Notes: a model not told the origin generated them from the sequence alone. A DNA stretch of 64,000 nt from Acidobacteriota bacterium (GCA_013152385.1 JAADGL010000010.1:28283-92282); one strand, 5' to 3'. Numbered from the stretch's first letter, positions 51,350 to 60,755 are shown. Numbers and translations: made by a program.

Positions 51350-53137
51350 ATGAAATCCCGTGAAAAGAGAGACTTGATTTCCCAATGGGCGTTTGATTCC
51401 AGGCCGATTCTGGGCCGGTTTCACCTGTGGCTGGAAGATGTGGATGTGAAATGGGTACGGGGAACTCCCTTTGAAGAGTTTCACGGGGAAATTTCTTTTG
51501 TGGATGGGCGGATGGAGCGTCTTTTTGCCATGACCGGTGCGGTGACCGCACTTGGTACTCAGCTTTTCGGCCGTTTCGGCGAAGGTGCCGGGCTGGATAA
51601 ATCCGGTTTGAATCAGGTGAAGAAAGATGCGGATGCCATTTCCGCTTACATTATGAGTGAGAGCCTCTGGTACCTTTCCCGGCAGCTGCCGGAAAATCAT
51701 GCCATTATGGTGAGCCTCGGAGAAGGCCTGATGCCAAAAGGGGGAGAAACCCCGGAGATGGGGTCCAATCCCCAGCTGGGCTTCGGCAGGGTCTATGCCA
51801 GGCCGGAGGTGGCCAAATGGCTGGACAAACGGGTGCAGAAGATGCTCAATGACAGCGCTTACGGCTGGAAAGGGTTTTACCGGGATTTGAGAAACGCCGG
51901 TATTACAGTGTGGGGGACCGCCATTGACACGCTGGAAAATACATCCCGTTTCGCAAAGGGGAAGAAAACCGGCCCCATGAGCGTGCTTCATATTTTTGAT
52001 CAGCCTTTGCATGTTACCCGCCCCTATGAAGGATACGTGGGTAACCTGATTCTTCCCGAAGCGGTTGTCCGGGCTGCCGGAGACCGTTCCATTCTGATCA
52101 ACTTCCGTACCCCCCGGAAGCTGGTGCTGGAAGCAATTGAGGCGGCATATCCGGGAATTAAACGGGAAAATATCCATGTCTGGACCCTTCAGGGGAAAAG
52201 CCGGGAGCTTCGAATCGGAAAATTATGGAAAACATGGCATGACCTCGGTGTCCATCTGACGGAAGACGGATGGATTCTGCCCACAACGGGGATTCCGGTT
52301 TTTACCGATTCCGGCACCTATGCCCCGACGTACCATATCGGCAGCTGGAAGGATGATGCGGGGCAGACGCATTTGTTTTTTGTGGATGGCTATGCGGCTT
52401 CCGCGGAAGCCATGCAGGCGGCAAGCCTGGCTCCGATGCTGGGGTTGGAAGCCTTTCTCGCTGTTTTTACTTCAAAGTTCAAACTTCCGTATGACCGGGA
52501 ATGGTACATTATGGGACTGGATCCCGAAGGGCGGGATTTTGCCGAAAAGCTTGCTGAAATCATGGGGAGTCAACCGGACAATGAGACGGTGGAACTTTAT
52601 CGTGAAATCATTCGAAACGGTATTGAAGCCGGTATTCCGGTTCAGAACCCCAACGTCAGTGCCGATGATTTTTTTCCGGAAAAGAACTGGGAAGTCATGG
52701 CGATTTCCGGTTATATGTGTCCCGATCCGTATTCCGGGGCTTCCGGGGTGGAAAAAATTGCGGACGGAATTTATCAGGCCACTGTCCGCCAGGCGACGCC
52801 CCTGGGGGACAAACAGATTACCTTTACTTTCCGGCTGATGGAAACAATGGAGCAGAGCCGGCTGGTGTTCAGCCCGCTTCTGAACCGCTTTCTTTACGGT
52901 GAAGATTATGAACACCGTCCTGTGAAGATTTCCGACTCCGGCAGAATTCGAAATGAGTTACAGACACTCTGTTCCGAAGCATTGGAATTTCTCGGGGAAG
53001 AACGGATTCGGGTGCATTTCAGCCGGATTCTGCCCGATGTGATTTCCCTTGAACAGCAGGCAAAACTGAAAGACATTCTTCGCTGGTACAAAGCGCATCA
53101 TCCCCTCTGGTTTGGATGGCTGGAACTGGCGGATTAA
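51350..53137 (+). CDS. Large soluble protein of unrecognised family
   Basis: I cannot assign this 595-residue protein. It has no signal peptide, membrane helix or Cys cluster, so it is probably cytoplasmic. It is Trp-, Gly- and acid-rich. Visible blocks that look conserved are WVRGTPFEEFHGE near the start, MVSLGEGLMPKGGE (about 125-138), WGTAIDTLENTSRF, FDQPLHVTRPYEGYVGN, DSGTYAPTYHIGSWKDD (about 320-340), FVDGYAASAEAMQAASLAPM and the C-terminal WYKAHHPLWFGWLELAD. The length and even composition suggest an enzyme. Its start is the ATG after three consecutive GTG codons. It has its own strong promoter with an operator-like dyad, and a strong terminator follows, so it is a single-gene unit. Confidence 0.8.
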   Translation: MKSREKRDLISQWAFDSRPILGRFHLWLEDVDVKWVRGTPFEEFHGEISFVDGRMERLFAMTGAVTALGTQLFGRFGEGAGLDKSGLNQVKKDADAISAYIMSESLWYLSRQLPENHAIMVSLGEGLMPKGGETPEMGSNPQLGFGRVYARPEVAKWLDKRVQKMLNDSAYGWKGFYRDLRNAGITVWGTAIDTLENTSRFAKGKKTGPMSVLHIFDQPLHVTRPYEGYVGNLILPEAVVRAAGDRSILINFRTPRKLVLEAIEAAYPGIKRENIHVWTLQGKSRELRIGKLWKTWHDLGVHLTEDGWILPTTGIPVFTDSGTYAPTYHIGSWKDDAGQTHLFFVDGYAASAEAMQAASLAPMLGLEAFLAVFTSKFKLPYDREWYIMGLDPEGRDFAEKLAEIMGSQPDNETVELYREIIRNGIEAGIPVQNPNVSADDFFPEKNWEVMAISGYMCPDPYSGASGVEKIADGIYQATVRQATPLGDKQITFTFRLMETMEQSRLVFSPLLNRFLYGEDYEHRPVKISDSGRIRNELQTLCSEALEFLGEERIRVHFSRILPDVISLEQQAKLKDILRWYKAHHPLWFGWLELAD

Positions 53138-53157
53138 GCTTTTTTTCGGAGAGTCCG

Positions 53158-53189
53158 GGCCTGTCTGTTTATGGGGCAGGCCTTTTTTT
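53158..53189 (+). terminator. Intrinsic terminator
   Basis: GGCCTGTC (53158-53165) pairs with GGCAGGCC (53175-53182), with one T-G pair, followed by seven T residues. It ends the unknown-protein transcript. It also shows that the bactofilin frame, open from 53112, must start later. Confidence 0.85.
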
Positions 53190-53225
53190 GTGGTGTTTGA
53201 CATGATTTTGGAGCATAATGGGTGT

Positions 53226-53591
53226 ATGAGTGAAGATTCGAGCCTGTTTTTACCGGACAATACCCCATCCCTCTCACGGATTCCACCGGATGCAAAACTG
53301 AAAGGGGATTTAAACGTCACCGGGGCAATTCAGGTGGACGGCCGTCTGGAAGGCAATCTTGTCAGTGGCGGGCCGGTACGGGTTACCGGTACGGTAATCG
53401 GAGATATCCGGTCTCCGTCGGTGGTGTCTTCGGGTACGGTAAAAGGAAATATCCGGTCCAGCGGTTACGTCAAACTGATGAAGGGGAGCTTTGCCAAAGG
53501 GGATATTCACGCGCCGTCTGTGATTGTACAGGAGGGCGCATCCCACAACGGCAGAATTCAGCTGCTTACGGCTGCCCCGGATAAGCTCTGA
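53226..53591 (+). CDS. Bactofilin
   Basis: The 121-residue protein is a bactofilin (DUF583): a right-handed beta-helix built from short repeats with a hydrophobic-glycine rhythm (GDLNVTGAIQVDGRLEGNLV, VRVTGTVIGDIRS, VVSSGTVKGNIRS, VKLMKGSFAKGDIHA). Bactofilins polymerise into filaments without nucleotide and help place cell-shape, stalk or polarity proteins. The start at 53226 is chosen because earlier in-frame codons run through the terminator at 53158-53189; an ATG at 53202 is possible. The 3' end overlaps the convergent aminotransferase gene by 26 bases. A filament protein fits with the MglA/MglB and FrzS-like proteins nearby, but this is inference. Confidence 0.88.
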   Translation: MSEDSSLFLPDNTPSLSRIPPDAKLKGDLNVTGAIQVDGRLEGNLVSGGPVRVTGTVIGDIRSPSVVSSGTVKGNIRSSGYVKLMKGSFAKGDIHAPSVIVQEGASHNGRIQLLTAAPDKL

Positions 53592-54762
53592 GCCCTTCTT
53601 TCAGAATGCGCATGGCCTTTGCCAGCTGCCGGCTTTCAATAATGTAGGCAATACGGATTTCATCGAACCCGATGTCTTTTGTGGCATAAAACCCGTTTCC
53701 GGGGGCCACCAGCACGGTTTCATTGTCCAGCTCAAATTCTGTCAGGAGCCAATGGGCAAATTCAACGGTATTTTTCACCGGCAGTTTTGCCTGAATGTAA
53801 AAAGCGCCCCGGGGTTTTTTGCAGAATACGCCGTCAATTTCCATTAACCCGTCAAATACCGTGTCCCGGCGTTTCTGGTATTCACTGCGGATTTTATCAA
53901 AATAATCCTGTCCCAGTTTGTGCACTTCCATTGCCGCGTACTGCTCCACCGTCGGGGGGCACAGCCTCGCCTGTCCCATTTTTAAAATTGCGTCCATAAC
54001 ATCTTTGTTTCGTGAAGCCACCTGCCCCAATCTGGCGCCGCAGAGGGAAAACCGCTTGGACAGGGAATCTACGATTATGCCGTGATCATCAAATCCCGGC
54101 TTTGACAGAATGGAGTGATGGGTGCCATCGTAGACAAATTCCCGGTATACCTCATCTGAAACAAGAAAAATGTCATGTTTCAGGCAGAGTGCTTTCAGCA
54201 TTTCTATTTCTTCTTCGGTGTAAGCGTAACCGGTGGGATTTCCCGGATTGCAAATCATGACGGCCCGGGTGCGGGGAGAGATTTTCTCTTCCACTTCCCT
54301 GATGGGGGGTAGCGCGTAGCCGGTTTCCGCCCGGGAAGTGACCGGAACGATTCTGGCTCCGACCATGTTGGCAAAGCCGTTGTAATTAGCGTAGAAAGGT
54401 TCCGGGACAATTACCTCGTCTCCGGGGTCGGTAATGGCGGCGAACACAAAAATAATCGCCTCGCTGCCGCCGGTGGTTACGAGAATTTCATCCGGCGTCA
54501 GCGATATGCCGCAGTTTTCATAGTAGGTGGACAGTGTTTTCCGGTATTCCGGCAATCCTCCGGATGGCCCGTATTTGATGGTCGGGTCCGGGAAGTTCCG
54601 GTACACATCCATGTATACCGCAGGCGTTTCAATATCCGGCTGGCCGATATTCAGCGGGTAGATACGGCTGCGGACATTTTTCATTTTCAGATACGGAGCT
54701 TCCAGCCGCCGCATGGGCGAAGCGGGCTGGGCCTGTCCCCGGTTTGAAATTGATTTTGTCAT
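53566..54762 (-). CDS. PLP-dependent class I/II aminotransferase
   Basis: The 398-residue fold-type I enzyme has SKR-type lysine K236 in SLSKRFSLCGARLG binding PLP, N175 in NPGNPTG, D203 in SDEVYREF, and TTGGSEA binding the phosphate. Members with this pattern transaminate aspartate, alanine or aromatic amino acids; the exact substrate cannot be read here. The ATG is preceded by AAGGAG. Its 3' end overlaps the convergent bactofilin gene by 26 bases. A TTGCCA-N17-TATAAT promoter lies upstream. Confidence 0.9.
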   Translation of the reverse strand: MTKSISNRGQAQPASPMRRLEAPYLKMKNVRSRIYPLNIGQPDIETPAVYMDVYRNFPDPTIKYGPSGGLPEYRKTLSTYYENCGISLTPDEILVTTGGSEAIIFVFAAITDPGDEVIVPEPFYANYNGFANMVGARIVPVTSRAETGYALPPIREVEEKISPRTRAVMICNPGNPTGYAYTEEEIEMLKALCLKHDIFLVSDEVYREFVYDGTHHSILSKPGFDDHGIIVDSLSKRFSLCGARLGQVASRNKDVMDAILKMGQARLCPPTVEQYAAMEVHKLGQDYFDKIRSEYQKRRDTVFDGLMEIDGVFCKKPRGAFYIQAKLPVKNTVEFAHWLLTEFELDNETVLVAPGNGFYATKDIGFDEIRIAYIIESRQLAKAMRILKEGLRAYPGQP

Positions 54763-54819
54763 AAACTGTCTCCTTATTCATGGCGGCCATACCGCCTCTG
54801 CAGGCTTTTTTCCGCCCTG

Positions 54820-54848
54820 ATTATACCGAACCCCCTTCCTGTTGGCAA
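54820..54848 (-). promoter_or_regulatory. Near-consensus promoter of the aminotransferase
   Basis: On the minus strand TTGCCA (plus 54843-54848), 17 bases and TATAAT (plus 54820-54825): 11 of 12 consensus positions. The divergent hemL gene has only a weaker GATAAT (54914-54919). Confidence 0.75.
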
Positions 54849-54992
54849 AGAAACTCTCCTTCTTTTAAGTCATTTTCCGTAACGGGCAGGTGGAATTTCG
54901 CTGTGAAATGTAGGATAATGCCGTTTTGAGCCCGGAATATCCGTAGAATTACAGTGTACTGCCGGGTGCAAGTAATGAAATTGAGGTGAAAA

Positions 54993-56267
54993 ATGGACCA
55001 TACAAAAAGCCGGCAGGCGTTTGATGCAGCGAAAAAATCCATCCCGGGCGGAGTGAACAGCCCGGTCCGGGCCTTCCGCGCGGTGGGAAGCGAACCGGTG
55101 TTTATTGCGTCCGCGAAAGACCAGTTTGTGGAGGATGTGGACGGAAACCGCTATCTGGATTTTATCTGTACCTGGGGGCCGGCGATTCTGGGCCACGCCA
55201 ATCCGGAAGTGCTGGATGCTGTGAGGCGCCGGATGGAAAAGGGGATCAGTTTCGGTATGCCCACGGAGATTGAAACCCGTCTTGCGGAAAAGATGCACAG
55301 TATGCTGCCCTATGTGGAGAAAGTGCGTTTTGTCAGTTCGGGAACAGAGGCAACGATGACCGCCATCCGTCTGGCCAGGGGCTACACCGGAAAAGAGAAA
55401 ATTATCAAGTTCAACGGCTGCTACCACGGTCACCATGATTCTCTGCTGGTGAAGGCGGGGAGCGGAGGTGCCACGCTGGGGGTGCCCGACAGCCCCGGTG
55501 TGACTCCGGGAACCACAAAATCCACGGTGATTTGCGAATACAACAATGCCGATGAGGTCCGGGACGCGCTGGAAGGGGGCAATGTGGCAGCGGTGATTGT
55601 GGAACCGGTTGCGGGAAATATGGGTGTGATAAAACCCGGAGACGGTTTTCTGCAGGCGCTCCGGGAATTGACGGAACGCCATGAGGCGCTGCTCATTTTT
55701 GATGAGGTGATGACAGGGTTCCGGATTCACCGGCAGGGGGCGTACGGCCTCTATGGGGTGACACCGGACCTGGCAACCTTTGGCAAAGTAATCGGCGGCG
55801 GAATGCCGGTGGGTGCCGTCGGCGGCAGCGCCGCCGTCATGGACTGGCTGGCTCCGGTGGGGCCGGTGTATCAGGCCGGCACCCTTTCCGGAAATCCGGC
55901 GGCGATGGAATGCGGCCTGAAAACACTTGAAATATATGAACGGGAAAATGTTCCAGACCATATTCAAGCGGTATCCGGGCATCTTGCCAACGGCCTGGCA
56001 GATATCTGCAGCCGTCACAACACAGTGTCTTTTTCCGTTCAGGGCGGAATGTTCACCGTCTTTTTTACCGGAACGGCACCTTCTAATTTCCCTGAAGTGG
56101 CAGCCTGCGACATGGAACGGTTCCGGTGTTTTTTCCAGTACATGCTGGAAAAAGGTATATTGCTGCCGCCCTCTCAGTATGAAGCGAATTTCATTTCTTT
56201 TAAGCATACAAAACAGGATATTGACCACTATCTGAATGCGCTGGAAACCTTTCTGAGCGCTAACTGA
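54993..56267 (+). CDS. hemL: Glutamate-1-semialdehyde 2,1-aminomutase
   Basis: HemL forms 5-aminolevulinate in the C5 route of haem synthesis, which this organism needs for its multihaem cytochromes. The 424-residue PLP enzyme has PGGVNSPVRAFRAVG at the N-terminus, VRFVSSGTEATMTAIRLARG, FNGCYHGHHDSLLV, DEVMTGFR and the PLP lysine K265 in FGKVIGGGMPVGA, then GTLSGNPAAM. TTGAGGTG precedes the ATG. LeuS starts nine bases after its stop, and the transcript probably continues to holA. Confidence 0.96.
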   Translation: MDHTKSRQAFDAAKKSIPGGVNSPVRAFRAVGSEPVFIASAKDQFVEDVDGNRYLDFICTWGPAILGHANPEVLDAVRRRMEKGISFGMPTEIETRLAEKMHSMLPYVEKVRFVSSGTEATMTAIRLARGYTGKEKIIKFNGCYHGHHDSLLVKAGSGGATLGVPDSPGVTPGTTKSTVICEYNNADEVRDALEGGNVAAVIVEPVAGNMGVIKPGDGFLQALRELTERHEALLIFDEVMTGFRIHRQGAYGLYGVTPDLATFGKVIGGGMPVGAVGGSAAVMDWLAPVGPVYQAGTLSGNPAAMECGLKTLEIYERENVPDHIQAVSGHLANGLADICSRHNTVSFSVQGGMFTVFFTGTAPSNFPEVAACDMERFRCFFQYMLEKGILLPPSQYEANFISFKHTKQDIDHYLNALETFLSAN

Positions 56268-56276
56268 GGAGGCGGT

Positions 56277-58730
56277 ATGGCATACAATTTTGCAGAAATT
56301 GAACCCCGGTGGCAAAAGCGCTGGGCGGAAGAAAAGCCTTACAAAGTGAAACGGGATTCTTCAAAGAAAAAATTTTATTGCCTGGAGATGCTTCCGTATC
56401 CCTCCGGCCGGATTCATATGGGCCATGTCCGGAATTACAGTATCGGCGATGTGGTGTCACGTTTCCTTTCCATGAAAGGCTACAATGTGCTGCATCCCAT
56501 GGGCTGGGACGCAATGGGGATGCCGGCGGAGAATGCCGCCATCAAAAGCGGGCGCCATCCCCGTGAACACACCTATGATCATATGAAAATGATGCGGGCC
56601 CAGCTTCAGAACCTGGGGTTTTCCTACGACTGGGACCGTGAAATTGCCAGTTGTGACCCGGAATATTACCGCTGGAACCAGTGGATGTTTCTGAAAATGA
56701 TGGAAAAGGGCCTGGTGTACCGGCACCGCCGTTCTGTCAACTGGTGCCCTTCCTGCCGGACCGTGCTGGCCAATGAGCAGGCGGAGGGGGGGACTTGCTG
56801 GCGCTGTGATTCCGACGTGGAATTGAAGGAACTGGAACAGTGGTTTGTCCGCATCACCGACTACGCGGAGGAACTGCTGAATGATCTGGATGAATTGCCT
56901 CTGTGGCCGGAAAATGTTAAAGCTATGCAGCGCCACTGGATCGGGCGCAGCGAGGGGAGTTTTGTGGAATTCCGGCTCCCTGCGGTGGATGAAGGCCTGG
57001 AGGTGTTCACCACCCGGATTGATACGATTTTCGGTGCCACCTTTGTCTGCCTGGCTCCAAACCACCCGTTGGTAAAGAAAATCCGGGAAGTTTCACCGGA
57101 ACGGGAAGCCATTGATGCGTTTGTGATAAAAATGAACCGTATGAGCCGGGAAGAACGCCTGGCTTCCACTGAAAAACTGGGGCAGTTCACCGGAATTTAC
57201 GCTGTAAACCCGTTTACGAAAGAGGAAATTCCGGTTTATCTCGCAAATTTTGTGCTTATGGAGTACGGCACCGGTGCGGTAATGTCGGTTCCGGCCCATG
57301 ACCAGCGGGATTTTGAATTTGCGAAAAAATATAAACTTCCGATTCTGCCGGTAATTGTTCCGGAACCGGGTTTTCATTACGATAATGAGTTGACAGAGGC
57401 GGTGGAGGCAACCGGTGTGCTGGTGAACTCAGGTGAATTCAGCGGATTAACTTCGGATGAGGCGAAACAGAAAATGAATGAAACGGCGGAATCCGGTGGG
57501 TTCGGCCGGGGCGCGGTTACCTATAAACTGAAAGACTGGGGGATTTCCCGCCAGCGTTACTGGGGAACACCGATTCCTGTCATTTATTGCGACAACTGTG
57601 GGATTGTGCCGGTGCCGGAAGCGGATTTGCCGGTAAAACTGCCGGATGATGTAGTGTTTACCGGAGAAGGGGGTTCTCCTATCCTGACATCGGAATCCTT
57701 TCTCCATACCGCCTGCCCGAAATGCGGGGGAAATGCCAGGCGGGAAACCGACACCATGGACACCTTTATGGATTCATGCTGGTATTACTACCGGTATTTG
57801 AGCCCCCGTCTGGACACCGCTCCTTTCGACACGGAGGAGGCGGCGTACTGGACACCGGTGGATCTCTATATCGGCGGAGTGGAGCACGCCACAATGCATT
57901 TGATTTACACCCGCTTTTTTACCAAACTGCTCCGGGATTTCGGCCTGCTGAAAATTGACGAGCCGGTGAAAAAACTGGTGACTCAGGGAATGGTTATTAA
58001 AGACGGCAGAAAGATGTCAAAATCACTGGGAAACGTGGTTGATCCCGACGATATGATTCAAAAATACGGCGCGGACGCTGTCCGGGTATTTATGCTTTTT
58101 GCTTCTCCGCCGGAAAAGGAAATCGAATGGAAAGATCAGGGTGCCGAAGGGGCGCTGAGATTCCTGAACCGGGTCTGGAATTTTGCGGAAAACAACGGCG
58201 AAATTGTCAAAACAGAAACAGAGTTTGATACCGCAACTCTGGCTGGGAAAGAAAAAAAACTGTTTCAAAAGCTTCATCAAACCATTGCGAAAGTGGGAGA
58301 CGACATTGAAAAACGCCTGCACCTGAATACTGCGATTGCTTCACTGATGGAGCTGTTTAATCTGCTTTCCGCCACCGAAATAAAAGAAGGCGTCCTGAAA
58401 GCGGTCGCCGGGGCGGTTTATCGCGATTTGGTTCGAATGCTGATGCCTTTTGCACCGCACATGGCGTCTGAATTGGGCGAACTCTACGGATTTGATGCCA
58501 GCCGCTGGCCGGAACTGAAACAGGAATTCGCAGTGGCGGACACCTTTACACTTGTGGTGCAGGTGAACGGAAAAATTAAAGATAAAATTGAAGCGGAACA
58601 GGGTATTTCAGCGGATGAGGCGTTCAGGCTGGCAGCGGAAAGCGAGCGGGTTTCGGCGGAACTGGCAGGGAGAAACATAGTGAAAAAAATCTACGTGCCC
58701 AATCGCCTGCTGAATCTTGTGGTAAAATAG
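56277..58730 (+). CDS. leuS: Leucyl-tRNA synthetase
   Basis: The 817-residue class I synthetase charges tRNA-Leu. PYPSGRIHMGH (HIGH motif, H47-H50) and GRKMSKSLGN (KMSKS, from K579) define the catalytic core. Between them are the zinc-binding knuckle (NWCPSCRTVLANEQAEGG, then CWRCD) and the CP1 editing domain (about 225-415; TRIDTIFGATF and MSVPAHDQRD-like motifs). The anticodon-binding and C-terminal domains follow to VVQVNGKIKDKIE. Length and order are typical of bacteria. It is followed by lptE and holA, a conserved bacterial order. Confidence 0.97.
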   Translation: MAYNFAEIEPRWQKRWAEEKPYKVKRDSSKKKFYCLEMLPYPSGRIHMGHVRNYSIGDVVSRFLSMKGYNVLHPMGWDAMGMPAENAAIKSGRHPREHTYDHMKMMRAQLQNLGFSYDWDREIASCDPEYYRWNQWMFLKMMEKGLVYRHRRSVNWCPSCRTVLANEQAEGGTCWRCDSDVELKELEQWFVRITDYAEELLNDLDELPLWPENVKAMQRHWIGRSEGSFVEFRLPAVDEGLEVFTTRIDTIFGATFVCLAPNHPLVKKIREVSPEREAIDAFVIKMNRMSREERLASTEKLGQFTGIYAVNPFTKEEIPVYLANFVLMEYGTGAVMSVPAHDQRDFEFAKKYKLPILPVIVPEPGFHYDNELTEAVEATGVLVNSGEFSGLTSDEAKQKMNETAESGGFGRGAVTYKLKDWGISRQRYWGTPIPVIYCDNCGIVPVPEADLPVKLPDDVVFTGEGGSPILTSESFLHTACPKCGGNARRETDTMDTFMDSCWYYYRYLSPRLDTAPFDTEEAAYWTPVDLYIGGVEHATMHLIYTRFFTKLLRDFGLLKIDEPVKKLVTQGMVIKDGRKMSKSLGNVVDPDDMIQKYGADAVRVFMLFASPPEKEIEWKDQGAEGALRFLNRVWNFAENNGEIVKTETEFDTATLAGKEKKLFQKLHQTIAKVGDDIEKRLHLNTAIASLMELFNLLSATEIKEGVLKAVAGAVYRDLVRMLMPFAPHMASELGELYGFDASRWPELKQEFAVADTFTLVVQVNGKIKDKIEAEQGISADEAFRLAAESERVSAELAGRNIVKKIYVPNRLLNLVVK

Positions 58731-58734
58731 CACC

Positions 58735-59214
58735 ATGAAAAAAGAAATATTGTTCTTTGTCCTGTTGCTTTTGCTTTCCGGATGCGGCTACCGTGTGGCG
58801 GATATGCCGAAGATGTCGGTTTATGTCGCTCCGGTTGAAAACCGGCTTAATAACCGGGCCACTCTGGGGATTCTGGTGGAGCGCGCGGTGGAGAATCGCC
58901 TTCAGCAGCGGGGAATGACGCTGGCGGATAGCCCGGTGGGAGCGGATGTCGTGATTCAGCTCCAACTTTCCGGAAACGGCAGGCGGACGCTTCAAAGCGG
59001 TATTGACAACCGCATGACTGCCGGAAGGGAAATGATTTCGCTGAAAGCGGTATTCCAGAAGAAAACCGGAGAATGGACCATGCGCCGGCAATTTCCTCTG
59101 GTCACCCAGAGCCCGACCCAATCCCGCTTTTATTACAATGAAAGCGGCCGGGAAGAACGGGAGCTGGCCGGGCAAATGGCTCTTCAGGTGGCGGCATGGC
59201 TGGTAAAGCCATAG
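58735..59214 (+). CDS. lptE: LPS-assembly lipoprotein LptE-like
   Basis: The 159-residue lipoprotein (signal ILFFVLLLLLSGCGYR, acylated Cys17) has the compact LptE fold: CGYRV right after the cysteine, then IYVAPVENRLNNRATLG-like first strand and helix, and VVIQLQLSGNGRRTL. LptE plugs LptD and helps insert LPS in the outer membrane. Its position between leuS and holA is the classic place for lptE, which supports the call more than sequence alone. It starts four bases after leuS and overlaps holA by 19. Confidence 0.88.
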   Translation: MKKEILFFVLLLLLSGCGYRVADMPKMSVYVAPVENRLNNRATLGILVERAVENRLQQRGMTLADSPVGADVVIQLQLSGNGRRTLQSGIDNRMTAGREMISLKAVFQKKTGEWTMRRQFPLVTQSPTQSRFYYNESGREERELAGQMALQVAAWLVKP

Positions 59215-60158
59215 TTTTGCTCATCGGAAGCGAAGTTTTTCTCCGCCGGGAACGGCTGGAACAGCTTGTGCGGGAAGCACTCCCGGACGGATTCTCGGAT
59301 TTCAACTACATGCGTATGGATGCCAGGGAAAAAAAGCTGGTGGATATTCTGTCTTCCTGGGAGGAACGGGGGTTCGGCGGCGGCAACCGGGTGATTCATG
59401 TGGAAAATATCGGGAAGCTCCGGATGAAAGGCCAGGAAAAAGTTGCGGAACTTTTTCTGGACCGGGTAAAGAAAGGCGGGGTTCCCCGTGCGGTTCTGAT
59501 TCTTGAAGGGGAGTCGGTGGACCGGCGGACCTCTTTTTTTAAAAAACTCGCCGCTGCTGTAAAAACGGAAGAATTCAAGCCGATCAAAAGTTATCAGGTT
59601 CCGGCCTTCATCGGTCGGCGTCTGAAACAGAAGGGGTATGAGATTACGCCGGATGCGGCGGAATTTCTTGCGGATTTCGCTTCATCCGAGTTAATGGCCA
59701 TTGCGTCCGAACTGGAAAAGCTGATTCTCTTTGTCGGGGACGAGACCCGGGAGATTACGCTGGAGCACGTGAGGGGGCTGTTGATGCCGTCCCGTTCCTA
59801 TTCCACCTTTGATTTACAGGACGCTATTTTAGCACGGCACCGGGATACTGCCCACCGGGCGCTGCAAAGTATGCTGACAGAGGGGGTTTCTCCCATTGTA
59901 ATCTGGCGGTTTTTTCAAAGTACTTTCGGAAAGGCCCGGCGTCTGGAACAGGCCCGGAGCCGGGAGGAAATGAACCGGATTTCACGCTCCGCATATTATC
60001 TGGACAAGTTGCGGCAGTTGGGGGGCAGTTTCCCCGGCGGGGCCGGGCGGGCACTTGTTTTAACCAATAAATTGGAGCTGGCTTCCCGCAGGGGGAATTT
60101 GGCGGATTCTTTTTATCTTGGCTATCTTCTGGACGGCCTGTTTCGGATGATGCGGTGA
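59196..60158 (+). CDS. holA: DNA polymerase III subunit delta
   Basis: HolA is the clamp-loader subunit that opens the sliding clamp. The 320-residue protein has the family pattern: an N-terminal GSEVFLRRERLEQLVREAL domain, a middle part with LEGESVDRRTSFFKKL and LADFASSELMAIASELEKLILF, then a C-terminal helical collar (DLQDAILARHRDTAHRALQSM). It overlaps lptE by 19 bases. It ends the hemL-to-holA operon, 94 bases before mglB. Confidence 0.93.
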   Translation: MAGKAIVLLIGSEVFLRRERLEQLVREALPDGFSDFNYMRMDAREKKLVDILSSWEERGFGGGNRVIHVENIGKLRMKGQEKVAELFLDRVKKGGVPRAVLILEGESVDRRTSFFKKLAAAVKTEEFKPIKSYQVPAFIGRRLKQKGYEITPDAAEFLADFASSELMAIASELEKLILFVGDETREITLEHVRGLLMPSRSYSTFDLQDAILARHRDTAHRALQSMLTEGVSPIVIWRFFQSTFGKARRLEQARSREEMNRISRSAYYLDKLRQLGGSFPGGAGRALVLTNKLELASRRGNLADSFYLGYLLDGLFRMMR

Positions 60159-60184
60159 GGAATGGATGCCGGCAAGATTTTTAC

Positions 60185-60213
60185 TTGTACACAATCCGGC
60201 GTATTTGTATAAT
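60185..60213 (+). promoter_or_regulatory. Promoter of mglB-mglA
   Basis: TTGTAC (60185-60190), 17 bases and a perfect TATAAT (60208-60213) lie in the 94-base gap after holA. The mglB ATG is at 60253. Confidence 0.6.
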
Positions 60214-60252
60214 GTTAAAGACTGCAAAGAGTAAAGCGAACAGGGGTGGCCG

Positions 60253-60753
60253 ATGCCTTTACCAGATTTTGTGATGTACGATGAGGAATATCAAAGGATT
60301 AAAGAAGTTACAACAAGATTGAAAGATGACGCAAACGCAAAAATTGTCTTTCTTGTGGACAAGAACGGCCAGCAGATTGCCGCCTGCGGAGATCTGGGGT
60401 CAATTGACACCACCTCGCTGGCTTCGCTCACTGCCGGAAACGTTGCCGCCACCGATGGGCTTGCGAAACTTATCGGTGAGAAAGAGTTCAGTATTCTCTT
60501 TCACGAAGGGGAGAAAGACAATCTCCATATTTCCATTGTCGGAAAGCGGGGAATTCTCGTGGTGATTTTTGACAGCCGTTCCACGCTGGGGCTGGTTCGT
60601 CTCCGTGTGAAAAAAACCTCGGCGGAACTGGAGCGGATTTTTGATGTGATTGAAGAAAAGGCGAAGCATCAGTTTGAGGGAGAAAGGGAATACGAATCCC
60701 CGTTTGCCGAGATAACTGAAGATGATATTGACAAATTATTCGGCGATAACTGA
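60253..60753 (+). CDS. mglB: Roadblock/LC7 protein, MglB-like GTPase-activating partner
   Basis: The 166-residue protein has a roadblock/LC7 fold (FLVDKNGQQIAACGDLGSIDTTSLASLTAGN, then FHEGEKDNLHISIVGKRGIL). Together with the adjacent mglA this matches MglB, which stimulates GTP hydrolysis by MglA and marks the lagging pole in gliding bacteria. The C-terminal tail is acidic. It precedes mglA by two bases, so they are co-translated. The promoter is at 60185-60213. Confidence 0.92.
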   Translation: MPLPDFVMYDEEYQRIKEVTTRLKDDANAKIVFLVDKNGQQIAACGDLGSIDTTSLASLTAGNVAATDGLAKLIGEKEFSILFHEGEKDNLHISIVGKRGILVVIFDSRSTLGLVRLRVKKTSAELERIFDVIEEKAKHQFEGEREYESPFAEITEDDIDKLFGDN

Positions 60754-60755
60754 AA

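Noticed and set aside
53197..53219. TTGACA and CATAAT as a bactofilin promoter
   Set aside because: The spacer is only 11 bases, too short for sigma70, and the -10 would lie next to the start codon.
54870..56315. Long minus-strand frame opposite hemL
   Set aside because: Antisense shadow of a certain gene; the composition is unlike a protein and there is no start signal.
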